A model generated the notes under the pieces. It was given only the letters and a program-made list of their open reading frames with translations. It ran no database searches and was not told the DNA's origin. From CAVOHU01 sp963843385 (GTDB taxonomy: Bacteria > Acidobacteriota > Vicinamibacteria > Vicinamibacterales > JAKQTR01), in contig CAWJJY010000007.1 of the NCBI GenBank assembly GCA_963843385.1, positions 1,488,001-1,552,000 of the forward strand: 64,000 nt of DNA. The letters are read 5' to 3'. The position numbers and the translations under genes were made by a program. Of this stretch, positions 34,785-44,032 are shown piece by piece. How positions within the stretch are numbered: the stretch's first letter is position 1; each line of letters begins with the position of its first letter.

Positions 34785-35897
34785 ATGGAGCCCCTCGCAC
34801 ACACGCTGGTCGGCGCCTGCCTGGGCGAGACGGGTCTGAAACGCCGTACTCCGTTGGCCATGGCGGCATTGGTCATCGGATCGATGCTGCCTGATGTCGA
34901 GGGCGTCTGCTACCTGGCAGGCTCGGATGTCGCCTTCCACTACCGCCGCGGCATCACGCACGGCATCCTTGCCATCATCATCCTCCCTCTCGCGCTGACG
35001 GGTCTGCTGTTGCTCTACGACCGCCTCTGGCGCCGGCGCCGAGATCGAGGCGCGCCACCGGCTCATGCCGGCTGGCTGCTCGCGCTGGCGTTCATCGGCG
35101 TGGCAACGCACCCGCTCCTGGACTGGATGAACAATTACGGCGTGCGCCTGCTGATGCCGTTCAGCGGCCGCTGGTTCTACGGCGACGCGCTCTTCATCGT
35201 CGACCCCTGGCTGTGGCTGATTGCCGGGTCTGCCGTCATTCTGATCGTGCAGCCGTCGCGGCGTCTCTCGATCGCGTGGATCGCCGTCGGGCTCGCAACA
35301 GGTGCGATCATGCTCACGAGCGCGCTCGTACCTGGAGGCGCCCGCGTGGCCTGGTTCGGGCTGGGTGCAATGCTGGTCGCGCTCCGCTTGACACGTCGAT
35401 CCCCGGCGAGGCCTCAACTCGCAGTGGCGTCGGTCGGGCTGACCGCTGCCTACATGATTCTGATGTTTGCGGGATCTCGAGTGGCCGAGAGCCAGGTCCG
35501 GTCGCTGGCAGCCAGGCAAGGCTGGACGCTCAGTGACGCAGTGGCGGTCCCTGCGCCGGCCAATCCGTTTCAGCGCTACGTTATCGCGGTGACCTCCGAC
35601 CGGTACCTCTTCGTGAATGTGCGCTGGCCGGGAGGTCCTGACCTCTCATCGCCCCCCGCCTCGCTGCCTCGAGGTGAGCCCGGAGAGATCGTGCAGGCCG
35701 CCCTGACGAGCCCAAGCGTTCAAGGATTGCGGGGGTGGCTGCGGTTCCCGAGCTACGAGGTGCGGCAACGGCCCGACGGCGGGTACCGGGTGTCGATTCG
35801 AGACGCCCGTTTTGCAGCCGGGAATCTCCCTGGATTCGGGGTGGTCGCCACCGTCGATCTCGACAACCGGCTCGTGCCCAGGCCGGCTGGTCACTGA
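34785..35897 (+). CDS. YdjM-like metal-dependent membrane hydrolase (PF04307/DUF457)
   Basis: A 370-residue polytopic protein opening MEPLAHTLVGACLGETGL, the hallmark His-containing start of the YdjM family, with SMLPDVEGV and HYRRGITHGILAIIILPLA, both part of the family's metal-ligand pattern, and WLLALAFIGVATHPLLDWMN. Six or so membrane helices lie in the first ~230 residues; a soluble C-terminal domain (about 240-370) follows. These proteins are called metal-dependent hydrolases, yet the substrate is unclear. It lies 3 bases after the DUF2007 gene. Confidence 0.88.
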   Translation: MEPLAHTLVGACLGETGLKRRTPLAMAALVIGSMLPDVEGVCYLAGSDVAFHYRRGITHGILAIIILPLALTGLLLLYDRLWRRRRDRGAPPAHAGWLLALAFIGVATHPLLDWMNNYGVRLLMPFSGRWFYGDALFIVDPWLWLIAGSAVILIVQPSRRLSIAWIAVGLATGAIMLTSALVPGGARVAWFGLGAMLVALRLTRRSPARPQLAVASVGLTAAYMILMFAGSRVAESQVRSLAARQGWTLSDAVAVPAPANPFQRYVIAVTSDRYLFVNVRWPGGPDLSSPPASLPRGEPGEIVQAALTSPSVQGLRGWLRFPSYEVRQRPDGGYRVSIRDARFAAGNLPGFGVVATVDLDNRLVPRPAGH

Positions 35898-35958
35898 TCC
35901 GGTCGGGAACGTTCGATGGCGCGGCGGTCAGCGTCCCTGCACTCGCCTGAGACGACGA

Positions 35959-36873
35959 TCACGCGTCGAGCCGCCAAGGTCGCACGGTGAGCGTGAGCTT
36001 GCGGCCGTGTCGAATGACGTCGACCGGAGTGGATCGCCCGATTCGCTCACCTCCCAGCACGGCGAAGAGTGCGGGCGGGTCTGGGACGGGCGTGCGCGCA
36101 ACCCGCAGGATGAGATCGCCGGGCATCAGGACCTGGCCGCGCGACTTCCGGAGGCGCAAGACCTCCAGGCCGCTCAGCTTCTTCCCGTCGAGGGATCGCG
36201 TGCGTGCCGCGATCGACACGCCGAGCGTCGCGCGCGCCACGCGGCCGTGCGCCATCAGATCCGGGATCACCGCCCTGACCGTTTCCGCGGGAATCGCCAG
36301 CCCGATATTGGGCGACTCCGAATCGAGCAGCGTCGTCACGCCGATGACCCGCCCCTCCACGTCGACCAGTGCCCCTCCCGAGTTGCCTTCGTGGATGTCG
36401 CAGTCGGTCTGGAGCAGGTGGTAGTGCGGGCGTCCCGGGCCGGCGACGGCGGTCCGGGCCAGGCCCGACACGACCCCGATCGTCGCCGTTTCCGGGTAGC
36501 GGCCGAGCGGGTTGCCGACGGCGAGACAGAGTTCCCCGGTGCGCACGCGCGAGCGTCGCACCGTGAGGTGATGCTTCCACGTCCCGTCCAGCTTCAGGAG
36601 CGCGAGGTCGGCGACCGAATCCGTGCCGACCACGCCAGCCAGGGCCGTTGCCCCGCCCTGGAGCGTGACTTTCACCGGCGGTTCCATGCCCCCGACCACG
36701 TGCTGGTTGGTCACGATGTGACCGCGGGAGTCGATGAAGAACCCCGATCCGCTGCTGTCCCCGTCCGCGGTGGATCCCGAGATCGCAACCGTCGCCCGCA
36801 GCACGCGAGAGGTCAGATCGGCCAGCTCGTCGCTGAACGCCGCGAGCGCATGGGCGGGCCTCGGTCTACGCAT
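35959..36873 (-). CDS. Trypsin-fold serine protease with PDZ-like C-terminus, HtrA-like
   Basis: A 304-residue protease. The triad is His58 (NQHVV), Asp89 (SVADLALLK) and Ser165 (EGNSGGA). A C-terminal PDZ-like domain (about 215-300) contains LGVSIAARTRS, VLMPGDLILRVARTPVP and VDVIRHGRKLTLTVRP. Unlike DegP or DegS it shows no signal peptide or membrane helix, so a cytoplasmic location is likely from the sequence. The start overlaps the YbjN-domain stop by eight bases, so the two are coupled. Confidence 0.85.
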   Translation of the reverse strand: MRRPRPAHALAAFSDELADLTSRVLRATVAISGSTADGDSSGSGFFIDSRGHIVTNQHVVGGMEPPVKVTLQGGATALAGVVGTDSVADLALLKLDGTWKHHLTVRRSRVRTGELCLAVGNPLGRYPETATIGVVSGLARTAVAGPGRPHYHLLQTDCDIHEGNSGGALVDVEGRVIGVTTLLDSESPNIGLAIPAETVRAVIPDLMAHGRVARATLGVSIAARTRSLDGKKLSGLEVLRLRKSRGQVLMPGDLILRVARTPVPDPPALFAVLGGERIGRSTPVDVIRHGRKLTLTVRPWRLDA

Positions 36874-37312
36874 CGACCGCCTCGTCTTCGTCTTCCTCGT
36901 CGCTGCGAGCCGTCTTTCCGCCGAATCGCCGGACGAGCTCCGTGTCCAGCCTGTCGGCCGTGCTGGCGAATCGCGTGAGGACGTCCTTGAACTGGCGCTC
37001 GTCGAGAGTGTCTGCCGGCACTTCCCACACCGCGACGATGAGGTCGTCGAGCCGGAACACGCGGACGCCAAGCTCTGTTCCATTGAGGGTGTTGATCGAT
37101 TCGAGCAGCCGCGCCTTCTTCTTCACGCCCGCGACGAGCACCGCGGACAGCTGGAGCAGCGGAAACGGGCTGTCGAGGAGGCGAAGCGTGACCTCGGCGC
37201 TGCCCTGCGGGTAGCTGTACTCCCCATTGGCGTCGGGCTGGACTTTCGCCACGCCGAGCTGGGCGGCCAGGTTCTTCTCGACGAACGGCCTGAGCACATC
37301 AATCCGAGACAT
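36866..37312 (-). CDS. YbjN domain-containing protein
   Basis: A 148-residue acidic cytoplasmic protein. RIDVLRPFVEKNLAAQLG, then a beta/alpha fold (LLQLSAVLVAGV, VFRLDDLIVAVWEVPADTL) fits the YbjN/tetratricopeptide-chaperone-like fold seen in type III secretion chaperones. The tail is strongly acidic (SDEEDEDEAVDA). The start has GGGAGGCGGG upstream. The gene is translationally coupled to the protease gene behind it, suggesting a chaperone- or inhibitor-like relation; that is inference. Confidence 0.75.
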   Translation of the reverse strand: MSRIDVLRPFVEKNLAAQLGVAKVQPDANGEYSYPQGSAEVTLRLLDSPFPLLQLSAVLVAGVKKKARLLESINTLNGTELGVRVFRLDDLIVAVWEVPADTLDERQFKDVLTRFASTADRLDTELVRRFGGKTARSDEEDEDEAVDA

Positions 37313-37621
37313 CCCGCCTCCCGTGAAGAGGCCCGCGGCTCCCGACCGGAGGGCGTCGCCCGAGGACACCCGCGCGGCGATCGCCGTCGGGACCGGTTTC
37401 TCACCGACTCAAGGCCGCACGGCTCCCGACGCTCACCACGTCCTGTTTCAATCAGTACACCACATCAGCGGATCCGGGCCGGCTCCCGATCATTGTCAGC
37501 CCGTTCACGGTTGCCCGTCGGGCGATGCGGCCCCGAACAGCAGCAGCGCGACAAAGTCGACCGGCGATGGGCGTCTCGGCGTGACACACCTGCCAGCAGG
37601 CGGCCGTTCGGCATCCTCGAC
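37313..37621. other. Intergenic, no gene seen
   Basis: 309 bases between two minus-strand genes. No convincing frame, hairpin or promoter was picked out. Confidence 0.4.
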
Positions 37622-38278
37622 TCATCCTCCGATGGAGGCGAGCCAACTCGCCACCTCGGCATGGCCCTTTTCGGCGGCGAGCTGCCCCGGCGTCTTTCCG
37701 TCGTCGGTGCGTGATGCCGGGTCGGCTCCCTTGGCGACAAGCGCGCGAACGACCGGCAGGCCCCCGGCCGCGGCGGCCGCGTGAAGCGGCGAGTATCCCG
37801 GACCGTAGCGGTGTCCCACGTCGGCGCCGTGTTCGATCAGCAGCTCGACCACCGGCAGGTCGGCCCGCGTGGCCGATGCGGTCAGGGCTGTATAGCCCGT
37901 GTTGTTTCGGGAGACGGCATTCACGTCCGCACCGCGATCGAGGAGCAGCCGTACGACCTCCAACTGGCCGAAGAATGCGGCAAGCCCGATCGGCGTGAAT
38001 CCGTCAGGGGCAAAGGCGTTGGCCAGCGCCGAATCGTGACCGAGCAGTTCGCCCACGCGGTTGAGCCTGCCGGCGGCGCATGCCTCGAAGATGTCGAGCG
38101 GTGTGCCGGTCGATTCGAGCAGGTCGGCGATTTCGCGCCGGCCATAGTAGCGAGCCAGGAGGATCGCCGACATGCCCTGGGCGTTTCGAGCGGCTGCCCG
38201 TTGCGGCTCGTTTCCGATCACCTGCCTGATCGCGTCGATATCGCCGGACTGGATGGCATCGAAGATCTGGTCGTTCAT
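37622..38278 (-). CDS. Ankyrin-repeat protein
   Basis: A 218-residue protein, apparently cytoplasmic as no signal is present. At least five ankyrin-type units are readable, for example GFTPIGLAAFFGQLEVVRLLLDRGADVNA, GYTALTASATRADLPVVELLIEHGADV and YSPLHAAAAAGGLPVVRALVAKGADP (quoted in parts here: core TPL.AA..G...VV..LL..GADV). Protein-binding scaffold; partner unknown. The ATG at 38278 is preferred over the GTG at 38281 because AAGG lies six bases upstream of it. Confidence 0.88.
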   Translation of the reverse strand: MNDQIFDAIQSGDIDAIRQVIGNEPQRAAARNAQGMSAILLARYYGRREIADLLESTGTPLDIFEACAAGRLNRVGELLGHDSALANAFAPDGFTPIGLAAFFGQLEVVRLLLDRGADVNAVSRNNTGYTALTASATRADLPVVELLIEHGADVGHRYGPGYSPLHAAAAAGGLPVVRALVAKGADPASRTDDGKTPGQLAAEKGHAEVASWLASIGG

Positions 38279-38353
38279 CACGCACCTTCATCGAATGTCG
38301 CGACGCCGGGGCGTCACCGTCTTGGGAGCGTCTGTCACGAAGCGTCGGCACGC

Positions 38354-39091
38354 TCAATCCAGTATCAACCGGGATCGACGGAAACGCAGCAGCGCGGCGG
38401 CCACAAACGCGATGTCGAGCGCCAGCATGACGCCGGCAACCGCCGCGGTGAGGCCCGTTACGCCGACCCGTGTCACCCATTTGAGCATACCGATTCTCCA
38501 CGTGTCAGGCAGTGCCTGAATGCCGAACACCGGGACGAAGATCAACAGCATGATCGCGACATTCAACGTCTGGGCGGCCTGCCGAACCGTCGGCGAGCGC
38601 AGCGAAACCAGTACGCCGACCGAGCCCGCCAGCGTGGCGCCAAGCACCGAGAGCAACGGAGAGGCCACCACGAGATGCCAGGAGAACAGGAGCGGGCCGC
38701 CTGACCGATCGCTGACATTCACGGTCACCAGGCTCAAGGCCAGCATCACCATCACCAGGCCCCAGCCGTACCCGACCGCGGCGAGCAGCTTGCCGATAAG
38801 CACCGCCTGGTCGGGCAGCCGGCTCGCCAGCAACGTCTCGAGCGTGTGGCGCTCGCGCTCGCCCGCGAAGGAATCGGCGATGGCCCCGGCTACGAGCATC
38901 AGCGGCAGCCACGCCCAGTAGAACAACGTCGAAGGCGACTCCACCCAGTCGCGGCCCGACTGGTACGGCAGGAAGATTCCGAACACGACGAGCAGGACTA
39001 CCAGGCTGAGGCGCCCGCTTCGAAGCGTGCCGCCCGCCCACATCAGCTCCTTGATCTCCTTCCAGGCAACCGTGCGGATGTCGCGAATCAC
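38354..39091 (-). CDS. ABC-2 type transporter permease
   Basis: A 245-residue membrane protein of about six helices. It starts with GTG (VIRDIRTVAWKEIKELMW), a start typical of ABC-2/NatB-type permeases, with ERERHTLETLLASRLPDQAVLIGKL (in part) in the first cytoplasmic loop. The GTG overlaps the ATPase stop (GTGA), giving tight coupling. Together with the upstream ATPase it makes an exporter for an unknown substrate, perhaps sodium, lipids or antibiotics. Confidence 0.88.
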   Translation of the reverse strand: MIRDIRTVAWKEIKELMWAGGTLRSGRLSLVVLLVVFGIFLPYQSGRDWVESPSTLFYWAWLPLMLVAGAIADSFAGERERHTLETLLASRLPDQAVLIGKLLAAVGYGWGLVMVMLALSLVTVNVSDRSGGPLLFSWHLVVASPLLSVLGATLAGSVGVLVSLRSPTVRQAAQTLNVAIMLLIFVPVFGIQALPDTWRIGMLKWVTRVGVTGLTAAVAGVMLALDIAFVAAALLRFRRSRLILD

Positions 39092-40017
39092 CCTTCCTCC
39101 TCCATCAACGTCAGAAAGACCTCCTCCAGACTGCCCGTGTCCTTCCGAACCTCCTCGAGGGCGACGCCGGATTGAACCAGGAAGCTGACCAGCGGCGCCG
39201 TGCTGCTCTCGTCGGACAGGTCGACGACCAGGTGGCCGTTGCGAAGCTCGGCGCCCGCCACCTCGGAGCGGCCTCGCAGCCGATCGACGATCTCCGCGGT
39301 GAACCCGCGGCCGGTGAATTCCGCGCGCGTGGCGTGCCGGGCCCTCAACTCGTCCGGATGGCCGACCGCCATCAGGCGCCCGTTCTTGATCACCGCCACG
39401 CGCTGGCAGAGGCGTTCGGCCTCGCTCAGGTTGTGCGTCGTCAGGAACACCGTGACGCCCTCGCGGGCGACCAGCGACCCGAGGTCGTCGCGCAGCGCCG
39501 CCGTGGCCAGCGGATCCAGGCCCGCGGTCGGCTCGTCGAGAAACAACAGTGATGGGCGATGGAACAGGGCCCGGGCCACGGCGAGCTTCTGCTTCATGCC
39601 GCGGCTCCACTGCCCCACCATCTCGCCCCTGCGTTCCCACAGGCCGAGCGGGTCGAGCAGTTCCTTGATCCGAGCCTGCCGTGCGCTGAGGTCGAGGCCC
39701 CACACGCGCCCGTAGAACTGGAGGTTGTCTTCCGCGCTCAGACGCTCGTAGAGACCCGAGTGCTCGAGCAGCGCCCCGGCGTGGTTTCGGATGGCAGCCG
39801 AGGAGGTCCGGGTGTCGTGCCCAAGCACGGTAGCCCGGCCGGAGGTGGGTTCGAGCAGCCCGAGGAAGAGCCGGATCGCGGTGGTCTTGCCTGCGCCGTT
39901 CGGGCCCAGGAAGCCGAATACGATCCCAGGCGGAACCTCCAGGTCGAGCGCATCAACCGCACGAGTCGGCCCGAAGAGCCTCGTGAGTTGCTCGGTCCGG
40001 ATGACGGGTTCGGCCAT
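39088..40017 (-). CDS. ABC transporter ATP-binding protein
   Basis: A 309-residue ATPase. Walker A GPNGAGKTT (38-46), a degenerate signature QWSRGMKQKLAVARAL and Walker B LLFLDEPTAGLDP, then TTHNLSEAERL (switch His). A ~90-residue C-terminal extension is typical of the ABC-2/DrrA-NatA type. The start at 40017 has GAGGGG upstream. It is the first gene of a two-gene exporter operon with the permease, overlapping by four bases. Confidence 0.93.
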   Translation of the reverse strand: MAEPVIRTEQLTRLFGPTRAVDALDLEVPPGIVFGFLGPNGAGKTTAIRLFLGLLEPTSGRATVLGHDTRTSSAAIRNHAGALLEHSGLYERLSAEDNLQFYGRVWGLDLSARQARIKELLDPLGLWERRGEMVGQWSRGMKQKLAVARALFHRPSLLFLDEPTAGLDPLATAALRDDLGSLVAREGVTVFLTTHNLSEAERLCQRVAVIKNGRLMAVGHPDELRARHATRAEFTGRGFTAEIVDRLRGRSEVAGAELRNGHLVVDLSDESSTAPLVSFLVQSGVALEEVRKDTGSLEEVFLTLMEEEG

Positions 40018-40202
40018 GTACCCCTCGGGAAACCCCAAATTGCCGCGAACTTGTTGATCATACATGGATTCCCCGGGCGGGTCGGACCCTTGGCTTCTGC
40101 GCTGGAACCCCTGTTTATGGGCTTGCGATACTCACAGCAGCCGCGGTACCTTGGCCACAAACCCGCGGTGCCGGTGGTTGGCGCGTCCAAACCGGAGCGT
40201 TG

Positions 40203-42860
40203 ATGGCCTCCAAGATCACCCCTGTCGTCGCCCGCCTGATCGCCATCCTGTTTCGTCCGTTCATCAGATTGCGCTACCGCGTCGAGGTAAGGGGCCTCGA
40301 CCAGGTCAGTCGCCGCGGGCGACGGGGGATCCTGTTCCTGCCGAATCACGCGGCGCTTGTGGACCCCGTCATCCTGACGCTGCTGCTCTATCCGAAGTTC
40401 CAGCTCCGGGCCCTGGCCGACGAGTACCAGATCAATCGAAGTCCACTCGGCCGCGTCGCGCACCTGTTCGGCGTGCGGGTGCTCCCGAACCTGGAACGGC
40501 AGGGTGCGCGAGCCAAGGACGACATGCGGGCGGCGCTCGCGGAGACCATCGCCGGGCTCGAGGCGGGCGAGAACCTGTTGATGTACCCCGCCGGCCGGCT
40601 CAAGCGCCAGACGCGAGAGGAAATCGGAGGCGCCAGCGGTGTCGAGACGATCGTCAAGAGCGTGTCGCACGTGAGAGTCGTGCTCGTTCGCCACAACGGG
40701 CTGTGGGGAAGCAGCTTCAGTCTCGGTTATTCAGGCCACATGCCCACGCTCGGGGGCGCGCTGATTCACGGGGCCAAGGCCCTGCTCCTCAACGGCGTGT
40801 TCTTCATACCCCGCCGCAAAGTCGTCATCGAGCTGGTCGAGCCTGACGACTTTCCGCGCACGGCTCCCCGACGCACGATCAACCGCTACCTCGAGGCGTT
40901 TTACAACACGAACGCCGCGCCCAACACGCTCGTGCCGTACCGATTCTGGGAAGGGAGCGCGCCACGCGTCATTCCCGATCCGGTCTTCCGCGCCGCGGGC
41001 GACGATCCGTCGACGGTGCCCGAGGCGACGCGCCAGCTCGTCATCGACCACATCAAGGAACAGACTGGCGCCGCCGCGGTTCGCATGGATCAGCAACTCG
41101 CGCGTGAGCTCGGCTTCGACAGCCTCGCGTCAGCCGAACTGGTCACGTGGATCGAAAAGGAGTTCGGCTTCTCGGTCGGCACGCCGGAGAGCCTCGACAC
41201 GGTCGCCGATGTCGTGCAGGCCGCGGCCGGGCGGGGCGTGTCCGCCCTTCAGGCCGATCTCAAACCCGTGCCGCAGGCATGGTTCGCATTGTCGGGCAGC
41301 ACGACGCGGGTGACCGTGCCGGCCACCGAGACCATCACCGGGGCATTCCTGAAACAGGCCGCGAAGGACCCGGGCCGGACGCTGCTGGCGGATCAGACGG
41401 GCGGCCTCCGCACCAATCGCAACATCATCACGGGACTTCTGCTCCTGAAGCCGCTCTTCGAGGCGCTGGACGGCGAGTTTCTCGGGATCATGCTGCCGCC
41501 ATCAGGCGGCGCGGCGGTCTTGTATCTTGCAGCCCTCTTCGCGGGGAAGACCCCCGTGATGGTGAACTGGACGACGGGCACGCGCAATGTCCGCCACTCG
41601 CTCGACCTGCTCGGGGTGCGCCACATCGTCAGCGCCGGGGCGCTGCTCAGCCGCCTCGAAGCGATGGGCGTGGACCTGTCCGAGCTGCGCGATCGCTTCC
41701 TGCTCGTCGAGAACCTCGCGCCACGGATCAGCAAGGGCAAGAAGCTGGCCGCGCTCATCCGGAGCTACCTCAGCTGGAAGGAACTCGAACGCGTCCGGCC
41801 CCGCGACACGGCGGTCGTGTTGTTCACGAGCGGGTCCGAAAGCCTTCCGAAAGCCGTGCCGCTGACGCACGCCAACATCCTGACCAATATCCGCGACGTG
41901 CTTGGCGTCGTCCGGCTGAACGAAAACGACGTGCTGCTGGGTTTTCTGCCGCCGTTCCATTCCTTCGGGCTGACGGTGACCCTGGTCCTGCCCTGCGTCG
42001 CAGGACTTCGTGTCGTGTATCACCCAAACCCGACGGAAGCTGCCGTGCTCGCGCGGATCATGGAGGCCTATCGGGCGACAGTCCTGGTGGCGACGCCGAC
42101 CTTTCTGGCGGGCATCGTGCGAGTCGCCGAGGATCGGCAGCTCGCGTCACTCCGCCTGGCAGTTACCGGAGCGGAGAAGTGCCCCGACCAGCTCTTCGTC
42201 ACGTTGAGACAGCGCTGCCCCGGCGCGATCGTGCTCGAGGGATACGGCATCACCGAGTGCTCCCCCGTCGTCTCGGCCAACACCGTGGAGGTGACCGTTC
42301 CAGGAAGCATCGGGCGTCTGTTGCCGAGCGTTGAAGGGGCGGTGGTGGATCTGGAAACGGGAAAGCGCGTCGCACCCGGCGAGACGGGCATGCTTCTGGT
42401 TCGCGGACCGAGCATCTTTCCGGGTTATCTGAACTTTGCCGGTGAACCGCCGTTTGTGACCTTCGAAGACAAACAGTGGTACCGGACCGGGGATCTGGTC
42501 AGCGCGACCGCCGAAGGGGTCATCTTCTTCAAAGGCCGGCTCAAACGATTCATCAAGCTCGGCGGCGAGATGATTTCGCTGCCGGCCATCGAGGCGGAAC
42601 TGCTCCAGCATTTCCGTGAGGCCGACGACGGCCCCGTGATTGCCGTCGAAGCGGTCGGCAGTGCCGAGAGCCCCGACGTCGTGCTGTTCACGCGAGAGCC
42701 CGCCGATCGATCGACGGTCAATGGATGGTTGCACGATGCGGGCCTGAGCGCGCTCCACAACATCCGGCAGGTGGTGACGGTGGACGAGATTCCCGTGCTC
42801 GGCACGGGCAAGACCGACTATCGGACGCTGCGAGCGCGGCATGAATCCAGTCCGCGGTAG
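40203..42860 (+). CDS. Acyltransferase-ACP-AMP-ligase fusion (Aas-like)
   Basis: An 885-residue three-domain protein. The N-terminal PlsC-type acyltransferase (about 1-250) carries NHAALVD with the HX4D pair His49/Asp54. A carrier-protein domain follows (about 275-345) with the phosphopantetheine site GFDSL (Ser307). The C-terminal acyl-AMP ligase (about 365-885) has FTSGSESLPK (541-550), GYGITECSP (680-688) and RTGDL. Such a layout suggests activation of a fatty acid to acyl-AMP, transfer to the internal carrier and then to a lysolipid. E. coli Aas has the acyltransferase and ligase but no built-in ACP; the embedded carrier is the special point. No transmembrane helices are convincing outside the acyltransferase region. 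It stands alone after the ABC operon. Confidence 0.92.
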   Translation: MASKITPVVARLIAILFRPFIRLRYRVEVRGLDQVSRRGRRGILFLPNHAALVDPVILTLLLYPKFQLRALADEYQINRSPLGRVAHLFGVRVLPNLERQGARAKDDMRAALAETIAGLEAGENLLMYPAGRLKRQTREEIGGASGVETIVKSVSHVRVVLVRHNGLWGSSFSLGYSGHMPTLGGALIHGAKALLLNGVFFIPRRKVVIELVEPDDFPRTAPRRTINRYLEAFYNTNAAPNTLVPYRFWEGSAPRVIPDPVFRAAGDDPSTVPEATRQLVIDHIKEQTGAAAVRMDQQLARELGFDSLASAELVTWIEKEFGFSVGTPESLDTVADVVQAAAGRGVSALQADLKPVPQAWFALSGSTTRVTVPATETITGAFLKQAAKDPGRTLLADQTGGLRTNRNIITGLLLLKPLFEALDGEFLGIMLPPSGGAAVLYLAALFAGKTPVMVNWTTGTRNVRHSLDLLGVRHIVSAGALLSRLEAMGVDLSELRDRFLLVENLAPRISKGKKLAALIRSYLSWKELERVRPRDTAVVLFTSGSESLPKAVPLTHANILTNIRDVLGVVRLNENDVLLGFLPPFHSFGLTVTLVLPCVAGLRVVYHPNPTEAAVLARIMEAYRATVLVATPTFLAGIVRVAEDRQLASLRLAVTGAEKCPDQLFVTLRQRCPGAIVLEGYGITECSPVVSANTVEVTVPGSIGRLLPSVEGAVVDLETGKRVAPGETGMLLVRGPSIFPGYLNFAGEPPFVTFEDKQWYRTGDLVSATAEGVIFFKGRLKRFIKLGGEMISLPAIEAELLQHFREADDGPVIAVEAVGSAESPDVVLFTREPADRSTVNGWLHDAGLSALHNIRQVVTVDEIPVLGTGKTDYRTLRARHESSPR

Positions 42861-42874
42861 GGCGCCGCGCTCGA

Positions 42875-43052
42875 CTGGCGGCTGGAGACTCGGGGCCGGA
42901 GGCCGTTGAACGCCGCGATCGGCGGGTGGGGTTCCGGGAGATCCCAAATCCCTCAGGGGTTGGATAGTACTCGGGGGAACGGACCAGCAGGCACATCGGA
43001 TGTGGACATCGACGATGTGACCGGCCTTCGGCCGCCGGCCTCCAGCCGCCAG
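42875..43052. repeat. Long inverted repeat around the 3' end of the fusion gene
   Basis: CTGGCGGCTGGAG (42875-42887) is the exact reverse complement of 43040-43052, and the similarity goes on imperfectly for ~30 bases (ending in GGCCGGAGGCCG-like and CGGCCTTCGGCCG runs). Both arms lie between convergent genes and could form a large hairpin acting as a bidirectional terminator, or belong to a dispersed element. Confidence 0.45.
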
Positions 43053-43053
43053 C

Positions 43054-43923
43054 CTATCGGACGGTCACCATTGCGTTGAGGGCGTAGCCGGTGACGAGCG
43101 CGGCTCCCAGCGTGAGCCCGAGCACCCGCAGCCCGGTGCGCCAGTCCCCGTCCTTGAGGAGCACGATCGGACCGAAGCCGGCGCCAACACAGAGGCCGGC
43201 GATCGCGGCACCGGTCGACAACCCGCCTTCCATGAAGGCCTGGACGATTGCCACCGAGACCGCGCAGTTCGGCACCAGGCCGAACAGCGCGACGGGAAGG
43301 ACCTGCAGATTGGGGTGTCCCTGCCAAGCCTGCAGCCCATGGGCGATGGCAGGGGCCTTGAGAATCAGGCCGAGCAGGATCGTGACCGAGAAGACAATCG
43401 CGAAGATTCGGAGCGTGTGCCTGATACCGTGAACGATGATGGACTTCCAGCGCACCGGGGCCATGTGGATCGCGCTTTCGGGTGCGAGGCGGGCGGCGTC
43501 TCTGACACGGTCGTCGACCTCGGACGGGAGCGCCGCATCAATCGCGTAGCCCCAGGCGATGCCGGTGAGGGCCTTGACCAGGATGAGCACACCGACGAGG
43601 GGCAGGCCGTCGCGGCGCGCGAGCAGGACGGGAATGGCCTCATCCGAGGTCGCCAGGTAGGTCGCAACCAGGGTGCCCGTCGTGACCCGCCGGAGCAGGA
43701 AGAACGATGTGACCAGCACGGACATGCCGCACTGCGGGATGAGACCGAGCACGGTGCCCGCCAGGGGCCCGTTGCGGCGCCCGATGTGCAGGCGCGCGAC
43801 GACGTCGGATCCCCCGTGGTGCGAGAAGTACTCCAGCCCCGCGTACACGGGCAGGAGGATCGGGATGAGCGGCCACGAGTCACGGAAACTCTCGACCGTG
43901 GCAGTCCACAAGGGTCCGAGCAT
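43054..43923 (-). CDS. Putative 10-TM heavy-metal exporter (ArsP_2 family)
   Basis: A 289-residue polytopic protein with about eight to ten membrane helices. Recognised by LLPVYAGLEYFSHHGGSD, RRNGPLAGTVLGLIPQCGMSV, LVATYLATSDEAIPVLL and FGLVPNCAVSVAIVQ, the repeated G.IPQCG/LVPNCA motifs of the PF11449-type permease. Cys residues in the repeated motifs could be metal-binding. Predicted to export metal or metalloid; substrate inferred from the family name only. The start at 43923 has no clear ribosome site. Confidence 0.85.
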   Translation of the reverse strand: MLGPLWTATVESFRDSWPLIPILLPVYAGLEYFSHHGGSDVVARLHIGRRNGPLAGTVLGLIPQCGMSVLVTSFFLLRRVTTGTLVATYLATSDEAIPVLLARRDGLPLVGVLILVKALTGIAWGYAIDAALPSEVDDRVRDAARLAPESAIHMAPVRWKSIIVHGIRHTLRIFAIVFSVTILLGLILKAPAIAHGLQAWQGHPNLQVLPVALFGLVPNCAVSVAIVQAFMEGGLSTGAAIAGLCVGAGFGPIVLLKDGDWRTGLRVLGLTLGAALVTGYALNAMVTVR

Positions 43924-44032
43924 CCGAGCAGTGTAACCCGACTCAGCGCCGGAATGACCTCACCGGGTCACACGCACGGCGTCGAAGGTGGTCACCCTCC
44001 GCCGGCGACGCGGTCACCTCCGGCAGCGCCCG

